Source: an uncultured Bacilli bacterium
GTDB taxonomy: Bacteria > Bacillota_I > Bacilli_A > RF39 > UBA660
Reading direction: 5' to 3'
DNA length: 64,000 nucleotides
Assembly (NCBI GenBank): GCA_934148015.1
Contig: CAKPCU010000003.1
Location: 21,974 to 85,973, forward strand
A model generated the notes under the pieces. It saw nothing but the letters and a program-made list of their open reading frames with translations. It made no database searches and was not told the origin of the DNA. How positions within the stretch are numbered: position 1 is the stretch's first letter; each line of letters begins with the position of its first letter. Below, one piece after another: positions 15,506 through 25,610 of this stretch. The position numbers and the translations under genes were made by a program.

Positions 15506-16817
15506 GAACATTCATAACAGCATTTGCAAAAGGAAGTACATCATTTATTTTTCTATTTAGCTCTTCTTCTTTTGCTTTTAACTCTTCTTTTTTCTTATTT
15601 AATTCTTTTTCGATTTCGTCAAGTTCTAATTGTTTTTTATTAGAATTATCTATTAAACTATTAACGAATGCTTCGTCATCATCTAATCTTTTTTCATCAT
15701 TATCTAATTTTTGTTGCTTTTCTTTTATAGCATCCAAACGATAAGTTAATCTATTTATTAATTCACTAGCTATTTCATCTTCGTTGTATTTATCTATGAT
15801 GTTATCTTTTTCTTCTGATTTTATAATAGGCTCTACTGCGGTAAAGCTATTATTTCGCATTTCTTCATCAGATGGCATTGAAACTACTGGAGATTTTGCA
15901 ATTTTTAGTATTTCTTCTACGTCATATTGTTTCTTTAAATCTTTATCAACCGTAATAGGTTCTTCTTTTGGAACTTCCAAAGCACTTACACTGATTTTTT
16001 CTTCTTCTTCCTTAGATGTATTATTAATGCTTGAAAAACTTGGTATTTCAGGTAATTCAATATCAGACTTATCATCACTAATAGGAAGTATTTTCTCATC
16101 TGTTATAGGTGCTTTAGGTATACTAGGTATTTCGATATCATCAACATTAGGAGTGAACGGTTTGAAATCATCTGTAATACTACTATTATTTAGTTCAATA
16201 ATAGCATTAAGGCCATTCATTATTCCATCAACAAAATTACTTAAATATAAATCACTAATTGATTTAAGTGTACTAGATATAAGAGAATATATGCTTTCTT
16301 TATATGTATTGATGGTATTTTCAAATATAGCTACGTTAACATTTGGAAAACTACTAATATAATTAATAAAGTTGTTAAACTTGTCTTCAATTTCAACGTT
16401 TTTACCATCTGTATCACAAAAATCATTTCTTTTAATTTTAACTATTTCTAAATATTTATTATTTAAAAGTGAGTTTAAACTATCTATAAATTTATCTTTT
16501 TCTTCTGCATTTGTTATGTTAGCATCTTCTAATTTATCATTTATTTTCATAACAAATTGTTCATTTACTGTTTCTACTCCTCTTAAATCTTTAATAACGT
16601 ATGACTCAACAATTCTATTTATTGGCATAACTAAATCATCTTTAGCCTTGTTAATAGAGTTAGAAAAATCAATTACATAATTTGATAAAGTTACTAATTC
16701 TCCAACAAATGAAGTTGTTTTTTCTTCAATCTGATTATTTAAATTTCTAAGTTTTCCTCTATATTCATTGTTGTTTTCACTTATCTTATCTAGAACACTG
16801 TTGTTTAATTTATTCAT
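15492..16817 (-). CDS. Coiled-coil protein, unknown function (second of pair)
   Basis: 441 residues from the ATG at 16817 (GGAGG eight bases upstream). The N-terminal half is helical with no membrane segment; residues about 215-340 are Pro/Ser/Asp-rich and probably disordered. A C-terminal heptad-rich coiled coil of some 75 residues (KKKEELKAKEEELNRKIND) ends in LPFANAVMNV. The start overlaps the previous gene by eight bases. The upstream product has a similar plan, so the two probably arose by duplication and may form a heteromer. The position among sporulation genes is suggestive only. I do not recognise the family. Confidence 0.65.
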   Translation of the reverse strand: MNKLNNSVLDKISENNNEYRGKLRNLNNQIEEKTTSFVGELVTLSNYVIDFSNSINKAKDDLVMPINRIVESYVIKDLRGVETVNEQFVMKINDKLEDANITNAEEKDKFIDSLNSLLNNKYLEIVKIKRNDFCDTDGKNVEIEDKFNNFINYISSFPNVNVAIFENTINTYKESIYSLISSTLKSISDLYLSNFVDGIMNGLNAIIELNNSSITDDFKPFTPNVDDIEIPSIPKAPITDEKILPISDDKSDIELPEIPSFSSINNTSKEEEEKISVSALEVPKEEPITVDKDLKKQYDVEEILKIAKSPVVSMPSDEEMRNNSFTAVEPIIKSEEKDNIIDKYNEDEIASELINRLTYRLDAIKEKQQKLDNDEKRLDDDEAFVNSLIDNSNKKQLELDEIEKELNKKKEELKAKEEELNRKINDVLPFANAVMNVQKES

Positions 16818-17841
16818 TTGTACTACCTCCGTTTGAATCAAAAGTTTTAATGTTATTAAGACCCTTTATTAAAGGTTTCATATTAAGGAAAATAACTTCA
16901 GCTTCTGATAATTTAGAATTTAGTTCTAATTCTCTTTCATTTAATTCTATTTTTATTTGAGATAATTTATTTTCACGTTCAATGTTAGCTTCAATGTTCT
17001 TATTTGTTATAGCTAATTTTTCCTCTATTTCTTTTCGTCTTGTTTCAATTTTCGCTTCTCTTCTAGCTAATTTTTCTTCCTTAGTATTAAGACTTAAAAT
17101 AGTTTTATTAAATAATGTCATATCATCATACTTATCAAATCTATTAACTTCTTGTTTAACAACACTTTCATTTGTTAAAATATTTTCTTCAATATTCATA
17201 GTATCACTTTCCTCTTCATATTCTTCTTTTATTTCTTCTTCTGTAACTTCTGGAGTTAATTCTTCTATTAATATATCCATATATTTCTTATCTGTTTGAT
17301 CAATCATTTCTTTAAGATTTTTTTCTAACTCATCTTTTAGATTCTTTAAGGCTCTATCAATTGCACTTACTAAAAAAACATTTTCGTTAACCTTAGAAAT
17401 AATATTGTCGCTGACATAGGAATCTAAAATACTTATAATGCTAGTTAGGTCCAAATCTTCTGTCATATTTAATTGATTAGAACTTTTATTTTTACTAAGT
17501 TCTTTTAAATATTGTTTATTAATTTTATCAATACTTTCCTTCTTTAATAAACAATCTTCTATATAAGTATCATTTGTTATTTGAAGTGCTAAAGAATCAA
17601 TAAATAATTTTCGCTTTATTTTTTTTATAATAGGATTTTTTATACATTTAGAAACTTCATCTCTAAGTGTCTCCTCGTTTATATTTATACTGTTATCAGT
17701 TATAAGGCTTTCAATATCCTCAGCAAAATGATAAATATTTCTATCAATAATTTTGATTAAATTATCGCTAATTATATGATCATTTAACGTACTACATTTT
17801 AGTAAAACACTGTTTTTTATTCTCTCAATTACCCCTATCAC
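16810..17841 (-). CDS. Coiled-coil protein, unknown function (first of pair)
   Basis: 343 residues from a GTG at 17841 with AAGGAGG seven bases upstream; an upstream ATG would add a membrane-like stretch without a ribosome binding site. The N-terminal 200 residues are helical, then comes an acidic stretch (EEEIKEEYEEESD) and a C-terminal coiled coil of about 95 residues (KLARREAKIETRRKEIEEKL) ending LKPLIKGLNN-like. It overlaps its partner gene by eight bases. Soluble, no known catalytic motif. It may be a scaffold or cytoskeletal partner; this is inference. Confidence 0.62.
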   Translation of the reverse strand: MIGVIERIKNSVLLKCSTLNDHIISDNLIKIIDRNIYHFAEDIESLITDNSININEETLRDEVSKCIKNPIIKKIKRKLFIDSLALQITNDTYIEDCLLKKESIDKINKQYLKELSKNKSSNQLNMTEDLDLTSIISILDSYVSDNIISKVNENVFLVSAIDRALKNLKDELEKNLKEMIDQTDKKYMDILIEELTPEVTEEEIKEEYEEESDTMNIEENILTNESVVKQEVNRFDKYDDMTLFNKTILSLNTKEEKLARREAKIETRRKEIEEKLAITNKNIEANIERENKLSQIKIELNERELELNSKLSEAEVIFLNMKPLIKGLNNIKTFDSNGGSTNE

Positions 17842-17917
17842 AACTAGCCTCCTTAATAAATTACCTACCCCTTTATAGTAACATACCGCTACCATAACTA
17901 ATAACATTCTACCACAA

Positions 17918-17952
17918 AAAAATATAAATTTAAACATTAAATTTATATTTTT
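17918..17952. terminator. Bidirectional terminator after yfhO-like gene
   Basis: A 14-bp A/T stem (17918-17931 with 17939-17952, core ATATAAATTT / AAATTTATAT) directly after the YfhO-like stop codon and upstream of the coiled-coil gene pair. Confidence 0.55.
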
Positions 17953-20518
17953 AGACTTTTTTTATGTTTTTATCCTTTTTAAAGAAACTATACATGCAAA
18001 TTATAGCAAAACTAATAAATGATATTCCTATACCAAGTCTCATTTTATCAGGATAATATAGTAACTCCACTTTGTGATTTCCTCTTTTTATATCAAAAGC
18101 TAAATAACTATCTGCAATCGAGTAAGTATCAACTTTTTTCCCATCTACTAAAGCAGTCCAACCATCATCATATGCAATAGTTGTAAACATAACCTTATCT
18201 TCATTTAAAGAAACTGTTCCATTAATATATGTATCACTATAATTTTTAACTTTAAGTTTGTTATCATTTATTTTATTATAAAACCTTTTAAATACATCGT
18301 CATTTATAGTATATGCATAAAATTTAATTACTGAATCATCACTATTTTCGAAGTTTATTTTTATATCAATTGTACCAACATCTTTTACACCAACATCTAC
18401 CACATAATATTCATCAGAAGTAATTGAATAATATTTTCCATCAATTTCATAACCAGATACTTTATCTCCGCCTATGTATAAATAAACATTATTACGTTTT
18501 TCATTAGCTAGTTTAAAAGTCATGCATGTCGATGAATTTTCTAGTTTATATGCGAAATTTCCATTTGAATTATTAAAGAAATTATTATCTTGTATTTGTC
18601 CACCTGTTATATTTGAAACTTGTAAACTATCAAATACATTTTCTTCATTTGTTGCCTTATACACAAACTCATCTTGATTTTCAAAAGGAAGATATTCTTT
18701 TAAAACATAACTTTTAATTTTCTTATCTACCCCGTATATTAAAGATGAACTATAATTATATTTTATTAAATCAACTGAATTTAAGCTTTTTATATAAGAA
18801 TAATACTCATTATCAATATAATCTCCCATTAAATATTTAATATTAAACATCGTATTGTAAACTGGCGTATTATAGTATTTATAATAGTAACTATTTATAT
18901 TATTACCAGCAAGTCCTATTTTTCTTTGAAACCTTGAAACAGATTCATAAGCCATAGAGGTAAATGTTGAAATACCTTTATAATTAAACCAAGCAGGATC
19001 ATTTAATGTTAAATAATCTGTTTTTTCTATCCTATATAAATCATTATCTTCTTTTTCCACTTCATTTATTAAAGTTGAATATGTATCTTTACTGCTCATA
19101 AATGTATTTATATCGTGATCAATATCCCAATTATAATTTATTGCGTAAATGCACTCAAATGATGTAACAGAGATTAAAAGTAAAATAATTATTAAGTTCT
19201 TTTTTTTAAATCTAATTTTAGTTAGCAAATAAATTAATAAATATAATAGCAAAGTTATTATGTTAACTATAGTTCTATCAAAATCAATATTATCAAATTT
19301 AAATTTATAAGCTGCTAATATAACCAATAATAAACTTCCAAATGCTATAAATACATTTCTTTGCTTAACATCTTTTATTCTTAAAATCCCATAATACCCT
19401 ATTATTATAAATACAAAAACATATATAAACGAATAACGCCATGGCAAATCATTAGGAACGTGAAACGCATGCCAAATAAAGTCTATAGATTTTATATTAA
19501 AACAAAAAGAGAAAAACAAAAGAGATACAATAGCTAAAAACTTGGCTTTCTTATTTATTTTTTTATTCATAAAAAACACTATAACGCCAATTATCGTAAT
19601 AAGTCCAGAATAAACATTTGGAAGAGGAAGAGTGTCACTTGCAAAAACAGTTCTGTTAACACCAGTTATGTGATTAAATAAATAATCATATATTTTAAAA
19701 GACGACTCAAATAATGGGAATAAATCCTTTGTCGCAGAAATAGAAGATAATGATTTATAAAGAGGAATTAGTGCAAATGCAACTAAGGCAGCTGCCAAAA
19801 TGGAAAAGCAAATAAATAGAATGACTTTTTTAAACATAAGTTTAAAATTAAATCCCACTTTATACCATAGATAAGCAAGGAAATATAATACCGAAAAAAT
19901 ACATATCATGTATGCTATAAAGTAATTAGAAAACAACATAATAGATAGAAAAATAGTATAAAATAAAGGACTATCATCATCTACTATTTTATTAATTCCA
20001 AGCATAATAAGTGGTAAAAACACCATTCCATCTAACCACATTATATTCCAGTAATATGCACAAAAATATCCAGAAAATGAATAAAGAATAGAAAAAACAA
20101 CTAATAACACATTATCCTTTTTGAAAGTTTTCTTTAAATAACATGACATAAAAGTAGATGCAAAAATAACTTTTAATGCAATTATAAGGGAAAAAGAAAT
20201 TACTATATTATCTTTTTTAAATATAAACATAATCAAATTAAACGGACTGGATAAATAATTTAAAAAATTTCTATAAAATGGTATACCTCCACCAGTATTA
20301 AAGGAGTATAACAAAGATTTACCACTTTGAATTCTATCATATAATTCATTTAATAATGGTCCGTATTGATGATAAAAATCTACATCTAACATTGAATTAT
20401 TGCCAAGCGGTGCTATCTTACTTAATGCGTAAATAACACTTATTACAATACTTGATACAAAAAATGTAATATATATCCATTTGTAGTCTTTAATCATCTT
20501 TTTTAGCTTATCTATCAT
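17951..20518 (-). CDS. YfhO-family polytopic membrane protein
   Basis: 855 residues, about 13 transmembrane helices. After a first helix, the outer loop carries the family motif NSMLDVDFYHQYGPLLNELY and FNTGGGIPFYRNFLNYLSSP. The large C-terminal extracytoplasmic domain (about 470-825) contains YDDGWTALVDGKKV, also typical. B. subtilis YfhO is implicated in glycosylation of lipoteichoic acid using undecaprenyl-linked sugars, and the GT-C-like topology here fits a glycosyltransferase. The donor is unknown. It is monocistronic. Confidence 0.9.
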   Translation of the reverse strand: MIDKLKKMIKDYKWIYITFFVSSIVISVIYALSKIAPLGNNSMLDVDFYHQYGPLLNELYDRIQSGKSLLYSFNTGGGIPFYRNFLNYLSSPFNLIMFIFKKDNIVISFSLIIALKVIFASTFMSCYLKKTFKKDNVLLVVFSILYSFSGYFCAYYWNIMWLDGMVFLPLIMLGINKIVDDDSPLFYTIFLSIMLFSNYFIAYMICIFSVLYFLAYLWYKVGFNFKLMFKKVILFICFSILAAALVAFALIPLYKSLSSISATKDLFPLFESSFKIYDYLFNHITGVNRTVFASDTLPLPNVYSGLITIIGVIVFFMNKKINKKAKFLAIVSLLFFSFCFNIKSIDFIWHAFHVPNDLPWRYSFIYVFVFIIIGYYGILRIKDVKQRNVFIAFGSLLLVILAAYKFKFDNIDFDRTIVNIITLLLYLLIYLLTKIRFKKKNLIIILLLISVTSFECIYAINYNWDIDHDINTFMSSKDTYSTLINEVEKEDNDLYRIEKTDYLTLNDPAWFNYKGISTFTSMAYESVSRFQRKIGLAGNNINSYYYKYYNTPVYNTMFNIKYLMGDYIDNEYYSYIKSLNSVDLIKYNYSSSLIYGVDKKIKSYVLKEYLPFENQDEFVYKATNEENVFDSLQVSNITGGQIQDNNFFNNSNGNFAYKLENSSTCMTFKLANEKRNNVYLYIGGDKVSGYEIDGKYYSITSDEYYVVDVGVKDVGTIDIKINFENSDDSVIKFYAYTINDDVFKRFYNKINDNKLKVKNYSDTYINGTVSLNEDKVMFTTIAYDDGWTALVDGKKVDTYSIADSYLAFDIKRGNHKVELLYYPDKMRLGIGISFISFAIICMYSFFKKDKNIKKV

Positions 20519-20576
20519 ATTATCACCAGTAAAATAATATCAAAACAAAGTGATAAAATCAAGTACATAAATATGA

Positions 20577-21314
20577 TTACTCTAAAACATTAAGTATATC
20601 ACTACAACTATTTTTTAAGTAAATAGTTAATTTATCATTTATATCTATACACGCTAAAAGAATTCTTTCTATATCATTATAACCCTTTATTCTAAGTTGT
20701 TTTAATAACCACTCTTCATTTTTGCCTATTTTTTCTAAATTTTTTGTCATAATTTTTCCATCAATTATCACATTAGCACATAAACCTTGCTTAGATACCT
20801 TAATATTCATATTTTTATTAACTACAGGAGAATACTCTTCTTTAGGTAAAAAACTGATTTGCCCATTAGCCTCCATTAGTGCATATTTAATCTCACTAAT
20901 ATCAAAGTATCCAGCTATTCTAGCTGTTTGCAAGAAGTCATTTAAATCCATTTTAGTTCTTTTTAAATTCTTATATACAAAATTACCATTTTCTATGATA
21001 ACAGTTGGTGTTCCCATAAAAAAACGTCTCAGTTTTATACTTTTCATAGTAAGATATGAAACTAATGCACCTATAAAACCAAATATCACAACACCTATAA
21101 CACCGTTTAATATTTGAGTGTCTAAATTCATTGTAACTTCAGCTGCAAAATTACCTATAGATATACTAATTACATAATCAAATAAACTAAGTTCAGAAAC
21201 TTGTTTTTTACCAATTAACTTAGTTATAAAAAATAATGTTATAAGAGAAAACAAAGCTCTTTGTGAAACAATTATTATTTCATTAAAATCAGTATTCAAT
21301 ATATCTTTTAGCAT
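20577..21314 (-). CDS. DUF421 / YetF-family membrane protein (longer copy)
   Basis: 245 residues from the ATG at 21314 (AGGTGAT upstream). Three transmembrane helices, with KLIGKKQVSELSLFDYVISI at the first helix border, then a soluble part with GTPTVIIENGNFVYKNL, the DLNDFLQTARIAGYFD block and IKYALMEANGQISFL. A C-terminal extension (about 180-245) repeats the NEEWLLKQLRIKG-type element also found at the end of the shorter paralogue. The family is frequent in spore formers. Role unknown. Confidence 0.88.
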   Translation of the reverse strand: MLKDILNTDFNEIIIVSQRALFSLITLFFITKLIGKKQVSELSLFDYVISISIGNFAAEVTMNLDTQILNGVIGVVIFGFIGALVSYLTMKSIKLRRFFMGTPTVIIENGNFVYKNLKRTKMDLNDFLQTARIAGYFDISEIKYALMEANGQISFLPKEEYSPVVNKNMNIKVSKQGLCANVIIDGKIMTKNLEKIGKNEEWLLKQLRIKGYNDIERILLACIDINDKLTIYLKNSCSDILNVLE

Positions 21315-21358
21315 GTATATCACCTAAATATATATTTAACAATAATAAATTATATATA

Positions 21359-21383
21359 CAAAAAAAATTACCTTACGGTAATT
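21359..21383 (-). terminator. Intrinsic terminator of the Big2-like gene
   Basis: A 7-bp stem AATTACC / GGTAATT (21366-21372 with 21377-21383), loop TTAC, followed on the minus strand by a T-run. Confidence 0.7.
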
Positions 21384-22437
21384 AATTTATTTCGTTTTGT
21401 ACACCCTTTTCTATTATACTACTTTTAGTAATATTTTTAGTTCTATTAGTACCATCTATAACATAATCAACATTAAAATATAGTGTCCTAGTAACATTAC
21501 TTTCTTCATAAATTATAGTATCAGCTAAATTACTAGTATCAATTCCAATATAACTACCATTTCCTATTTTATATGCTATTTTTGTAACACTAGCATTTTC
21601 ACAAGAAACATCATATTTAGCATAGTTTGATTTTACTTCTTTTAGGATAAGATTACATTCACCTATATATGCTTTAGTAGTTTTTGGAGTGCTAACAGAT
21701 TTAACATCATATTTAGTAATTTTACTATTGTTTGGATAATAAGTAACTTTTAAATATACTTTTTTTTCAAGATCTTTTTTTGATAAATATAATTTATCAT
21801 TTAATTTTTTTGTAATTAGATCTTTGTAATCGGAGCTACCAACTTTGTACTTAATTGATTTTACTTTTGCATTATTACATTCTATATTATAATTCACCCC
21901 ATTAGATGCTAAACTAAAATCCTTTATATCACAAGTGCCTGATGCGTTTTTAATAACTTCAACGTTAAATGTAGCTTCCTTATCGCTGCCATCTAAAGTT
22001 TTTGCTGTTATTTTTGCCTTACCAACTTTAAGTCCTACTACTCTGCCTTTATTATCTACTTTAGCTATGCTTTCATCAGAACTTACATAACCTATTTTTT
22101 TATTTCCAGAATTACTAGGTTTTATTGACAAATATAGCTTTCTTTTAGTACCTTCTCTTAATTTAACTTTACTAATTAATGGTTTTATATCAGTAATTAG
22201 TGTGTTACTTTCATACTCTGTATTGTTTTTTCTAACAGATGCTAAAAGAGATAATTTATCAAATCCAAATAAAGTACCATAACCAAAAACTAATAACAAT
22301 ATAACAGCTACAAAAGAAAAAACAGCTAATAATATAGATTTTTTCTTTGTTTCCTTATCTGCTAATTTTGGTCTTCCAACCTTTCCCTTTAGTTCTTCAT
22401 CTGTAAATCCTAGAAATTCAACAAAATCTTTTTTCAT
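21382..22437 (-). CDS. Membrane-anchored Big2-like (Ig-fold) protein
   Basis: 351 residues from the ATG at 22437 (GGAG eight bases upstream); an in-frame start 20 codons earlier lacks one. The cytoplasmic N-terminus contains GKVGRPKLAD, an AT-hook-like GRPK core, then a transmembrane helix at about 35-56. Outside, residues about 100-175 form a bacterial Ig-like Big2 domain (YVSSDESIAKVDNKGRVVGL, then KVGKAKITAKTLDG). Two further beta repeats follow, each starting from a Cys (GTCDIKDFSL and GECNLILKEV). It is probably a surface or envelope protein. Its role is unknown. Confidence 0.72.
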   Translation of the reverse strand: MKKDFVEFLGFTDEELKGKVGRPKLADKETKKKSILLAVFSFVAVILLLVFGYGTLFGFDKLSLLASVRKNNTEYESNTLITDIKPLISKVKLREGTKRKLYLSIKPSNSGNKKIGYVSSDESIAKVDNKGRVVGLKVGKAKITAKTLDGSDKEATFNVEVIKNASGTCDIKDFSLASNGVNYNIECNNAKVKSIKYKVGSSDYKDLITKKLNDKLYLSKKDLEKKVYLKVTYYPNNSKITKYDVKSVSTPKTTKAYIGECNLILKEVKSNYAKYDVSCENASVTKIAYKIGNGSYIGIDTSNLADTIIYEESNVTRTLYFNVDYVIDGTNRTKNITKSSIIEKGVQNEIN

Positions 22438-22546
22438 ATTTTCAACTCCTATACCTATCTCTATTATAATATTATCATTTAAATATTTTTCATTCAATAA
22501 AAAAATAAATTTATGTATACCAAATGTAAAAAAGAATATCTTTTAT

Positions 22547-23260
22547 TTAAGATAATCTTTGTATCAATTCAACTAATGCTGGTCCTAGTACTATTAAAAG
22601 TATTAGTGGTATAAAAAATATAACAGAAAATATACTTATTTTATTTGGAATTTTATTAATTCTTGATTTTATATCCATTATTTGTTTATCTTTTAGGAAA
22701 TCAAGTTGATTATACATAGTATCTATTATACTATTTCCAAAAAGATTAGATTGTTCCATATTTAAAATTATGTTATTAATAGTTAGGCTTGGTATTCTCT
22801 TGCTCATTAAAGATAAACTTTCAGTTAATGACTTACCAAAATTAACCTGTTTTAATGTTTCTTTAAATTCATCTGATATTTCAGAATCTATATACTTACA
22901 AGCCATCTTTATTGCATTTTCCAAATTTCTACCTGACTCCAAAGCAAGTGTTAAAACTTCAAAGTAATAATATGCCTGGCTATCTAACTTTCTTTCCCTT
23001 TTCTTTAATGGAACATCTATCATTAAATATCCAATTAGTAAATACCATAAAACAGTTACAATAGGTGCGATTATGGCACCTTGATTTATAAATATAAAAA
23101 CTATAAAGAAAACCATGATAGAAGTATATAATCTAAGATTTAAAAAGTATTCTTCATTAAATTTTTTAGATACTCCAAACTGATCAATTTTGTTTTTAAC
23201 TTTTTCTATATCTTGTTTTCTATAAATTCTATTTATAAATTTTTTCTTACCATTATTCAT
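22547..23260 (-). CDS. tadC: Tad pilus inner-membrane platform protein TadC
   Basis: 237 residues, T2SSF-type membrane protein with three to four helices. The GspF-like cytoplasmic block is present: YYFEVLTLALESGRNLENAI, followed by FGKSLTESLSLMSKRIP. It lies four bases after tadB, which has the same domain type, matching the TadB-TadC pair that forms the platform through which the ATPase TadA drives pilus assembly. It is the last gene of the cluster. Confidence 0.88.
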   Translation of the reverse strand: MNNGKKKFINRIYRKQDIEKVKNKIDQFGVSKKFNEEYFLNLRLYTSIMVFFIVFIFINQGAIIAPIVTVLWYLLIGYLMIDVPLKKRERKLDSQAYYYFEVLTLALESGRNLENAIKMACKYIDSEISDEFKETLKQVNFGKSLTESLSLMSKRIPSLTINNIILNMEQSNLFGNSIIDTMYNQLDFLKDKQIMDIKSRINKIPNKISIFSVIFFIPLILLIVLGPALVELIQRLS

Positions 23261-23263
23261 CTT

Positions 23264-24256
23264 TTAAAACCTCACTCTCATAATCTTATTTACAAAGAAT
23301 GCATAAAGCAAGTATAAAACAATTATCAAACATAATATAATATTCCCAGCTGAAGAGCTAAATAGTGGATCAAAATAGTTTCTATCTAATAAAAGAATAA
23401 ATAATACGAAAATAAATGGAATTATTAATAGCACCTTACTTATCATGTTAGAACTTGAGGTTAATGATTTCATCTCCTGCTTTAATTTTCGTTTATCAAA
23501 TAACATTTTTTCTATTGAAGAAAAAACTTTAATTATATTGCCTCCCGTCTTATTAAGAATTGATAGTGATGAGGTAATATAGCTTACCTCTTCTGATTCA
23601 ACTCTTTTTGAAAATCGTTCAAAGACAACATCTAAAGATAAACCATAACTTATTTCCATATGCATTTTCTTAAATTCTTGTTTAATTGGACCTTTTAATT
23701 CTTTAGAAACTATTTCTATAGCTTGCATAGTACTTCTTCCAGATCTAAAAGCATTGTTCATAATTATAATAGCATTTAAAAGATCCCTTTCAACTAGCTT
23801 TTTCTTTATATAACTCGATATCTTATAATATATATCTATGATGAAAAAGCCTATTACACCTGATAATAATATATCTATAATATTAGCAAATTTTCCCTCA
23901 ATTATTCTAGCTAGCACAATTACAAATATAAATATAAAACTAATAATTATTTTATTACTTACAAAATCCAAAGACGATGTATCTTTTTTTTCTTCATAAT
24001 CAATGTATTTATTATATTTTAAAGAATATTTTTTAAGCATTACAGATTTTTTTAAGATATTAGATATACTTTTTATTAATAAATTGTATTTATTACTTAT
24101 ATTATCCATTAAAGATAATTTTTCATCTTTAAGACTAGATACACTATACTTAGATATTCTTTTTTCTAATTTTAGTGCACTATTATAAGTAATTAAGTAA
24201 AATATAATAAAAGTTAGTAACAAAATAATAACAGTTTGAATAATAAATACATTCAT
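23264..24256 (-). CDS. tadB: Tad pilus inner-membrane platform protein TadB
   Basis: 330 residues. One N-terminal helix, a cytoplasmic linker, two helices near 95-145, the T2SSF domain (IIMNNAFRSGRSTMQAIEIV, then GLSLDVVFERFSKRVESEEV) and two C-terminal helices. The topology matches TadB rather than classical GspF. Co-linear with tadA upstream and tadC downstream, with close spacing, so a single transcript is expected. Confidence 0.9.
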   Translation of the reverse strand: MNVFIIQTVIILLLTFIIFYLITYNSALKLEKRISKYSVSSLKDEKLSLMDNISNKYNLLIKSISNILKKSVMLKKYSLKYNKYIDYEEKKDTSSLDFVSNKIIISFIFIFVIVLARIIEGKFANIIDILLSGVIGFFIIDIYYKISSYIKKKLVERDLLNAIIIMNNAFRSGRSTMQAIEIVSKELKGPIKQEFKKMHMEISYGLSLDVVFERFSKRVESEEVSYITSSLSILNKTGGNIIKVFSSIEKMLFDKRKLKQEMKSLTSSSNMISKVLLIIPFIFVLFILLLDRNYFDPLFSSSAGNIILCLIIVLYLLYAFFVNKIMRVRF

Positions 24257-24272
24257 CTATAACACCTTCTTT

Positions 24273-25610
24273 TTATTTTTTAAAATTAAATATATCATCT
24301 ATATCATCTATACCTCTGCTTTTTATCTTTTGATAAACCTTTGGTATACGTTTTTTAAGGTCAAAAGCACCATCTACTTCTCCTTTATCAGTTAGACCAG
24401 TTTGTTTAAATGAAAAGATTTCCTTTAAAGATATATCATCTTCATTAAAACCATCAACCTCACAAATGCTGTTAACCTTTCTTCTACCATCAGATAATCT
24501 AGTAACATTAATAACTATATCTATGGCATTTTCTATATATTCTCTAATAGCTTTAATAGGTATTTCCATTCCAGCCATAAGTACCATTGTCTCAAGTCTG
24601 TTTAAAGCTTCTATAGGACTATTAGCATGCATAGTAGTAAGAGAGCCCTCATGACCTGTGTTCATAGCTTGAAGCATATCAAAAGCCTCCTTACCACGTA
24701 CCTCACCTACTATTATTCTATCTGGTCTCATACGAAGAGAATTAATTACTAAATCACGTATTGTTATCTCACCTGTACCCTCATAATTAACCAATCTTGT
24801 TTCTAAGGATATTACGTGTGGCTGACTTAATTTAAGTTCAGCTGCATCCTCTATTGTTATAACACGTTCATCACTACCTATAAAAGAAGATAACGCATTC
24901 AAAAGAGTTGTTTTACCACTACCTGTTCCACCACAAATTATAATATTTAACTTAGCTCTTATTGCAGCATCTAAAAATCTTGCCATATAAGGTGTCATAG
25001 AACCAGTTCTCAAAAAATCATCAATAGTTCTCATATCATGTCTAAATTTTCTTATTGTAACAACAGGTCCTTTTAAAGATAAAGGTGGTATAACAGCATT
25101 TAATCTAGAACCATCCTCTAATCTTGCATCTACCATAGGATTTGCAGTATCAATCGTTCTACCAAGCGGTTGGACAATTTTTTGAACAGTTCTTATAATA
25201 TGTTCATCATTAATAAATGAAACAGAATCATCACGGCTTATCTGTCCATCTATTTCTACATAAACTTCATTTTTTCCATTAACCATTATTTCAGTAATAT
25301 TAGGATCATCCAAAAGTTCTGTAATAGGTCCATACCCATTTACTTCATTTTCTATTAAATTAAATATATGACTACGCTCTAAATTAGTTAAATCATATCC
25401 TATCAAAGCTTTATCAATTTCATCATTTATATATTCATTTAACATTTTATTATTAGGTATTTTATCATCAATTAAATTAGATATAATTGTATTTCTTAAA
25501 TTATCCAAAAGCTCTTTATCTTTAAATATATCATAGTCTTTTATAGGAACATAATCCGTTTTTTCTTCTTTTAAATCAAAAGCATTCAATAAATTACTAC
25601 TTTTTTTCAT
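24273..25610 (-). CDS. tadA: Tad pilus assembly ATPase TadA/CpaF
   Basis: 445 residues, type II/IV secretion ATPase of the CpaF subgroup. It has an N-terminal helical domain, then [13 protein letters not shown], Walker [10 protein letters not shown] at 227-235, Walker B and Asp box ([16 protein letters not shown]) and the His box [12 protein letters not shown]. It powers assembly of Flp pili from the cytoplasmic face of TadB/TadC. The start overlaps the upstream tadZ-like gene by 14 bases. All nucleotide-binding motifs are intact. Confidence 0.95.
   Translation of the reverse strand: MKKSSNLLNAFDLKEEKTDYVPIKDYDIFKDKELLDNLRNTIISNLIDDKIPNNKMLNEYINDEIDKALIGYDLTNLERSHIFNLIENEVNGYGPITELLDDPNITEIMVNGKNEVYVEIDGQISRDDSVSFINDEHIIRTVQKIVQPLGRTIDTANPMVDARLEDGSRLNAVIPPLSLKGPVVTIRKFRHDMRTIDDFLRTGSMTPYMARFLDAAIRAKLNIIICGGTGSGKTTLLNALSSFIGSDERVITIEDAAELKLSQPHVISLETRLVNYEGTGEITIRDLVINSLRMRPDRIIVGEVRGKEAFDMLQAMNTGHEGSLTTMHANSPIEALNRLETMVLMAGMEIPIKAIREYIENAIDIVINVTRLSDGRRKVNSICEVDGFNEDDISLKEIFSFKQTGLTDKGEVDGAFDLKKRIPKVYQKIKSRGIDDIDDIFNFKK

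Noticed and set aside
15784..16680. Plus-strand hydrophobic reading frames opposite the coiled-coil gene
   Set aside because: Ser/Leu-rich antisense of Glu/Asp-rich coding sequence, a common artefact; no start signals.
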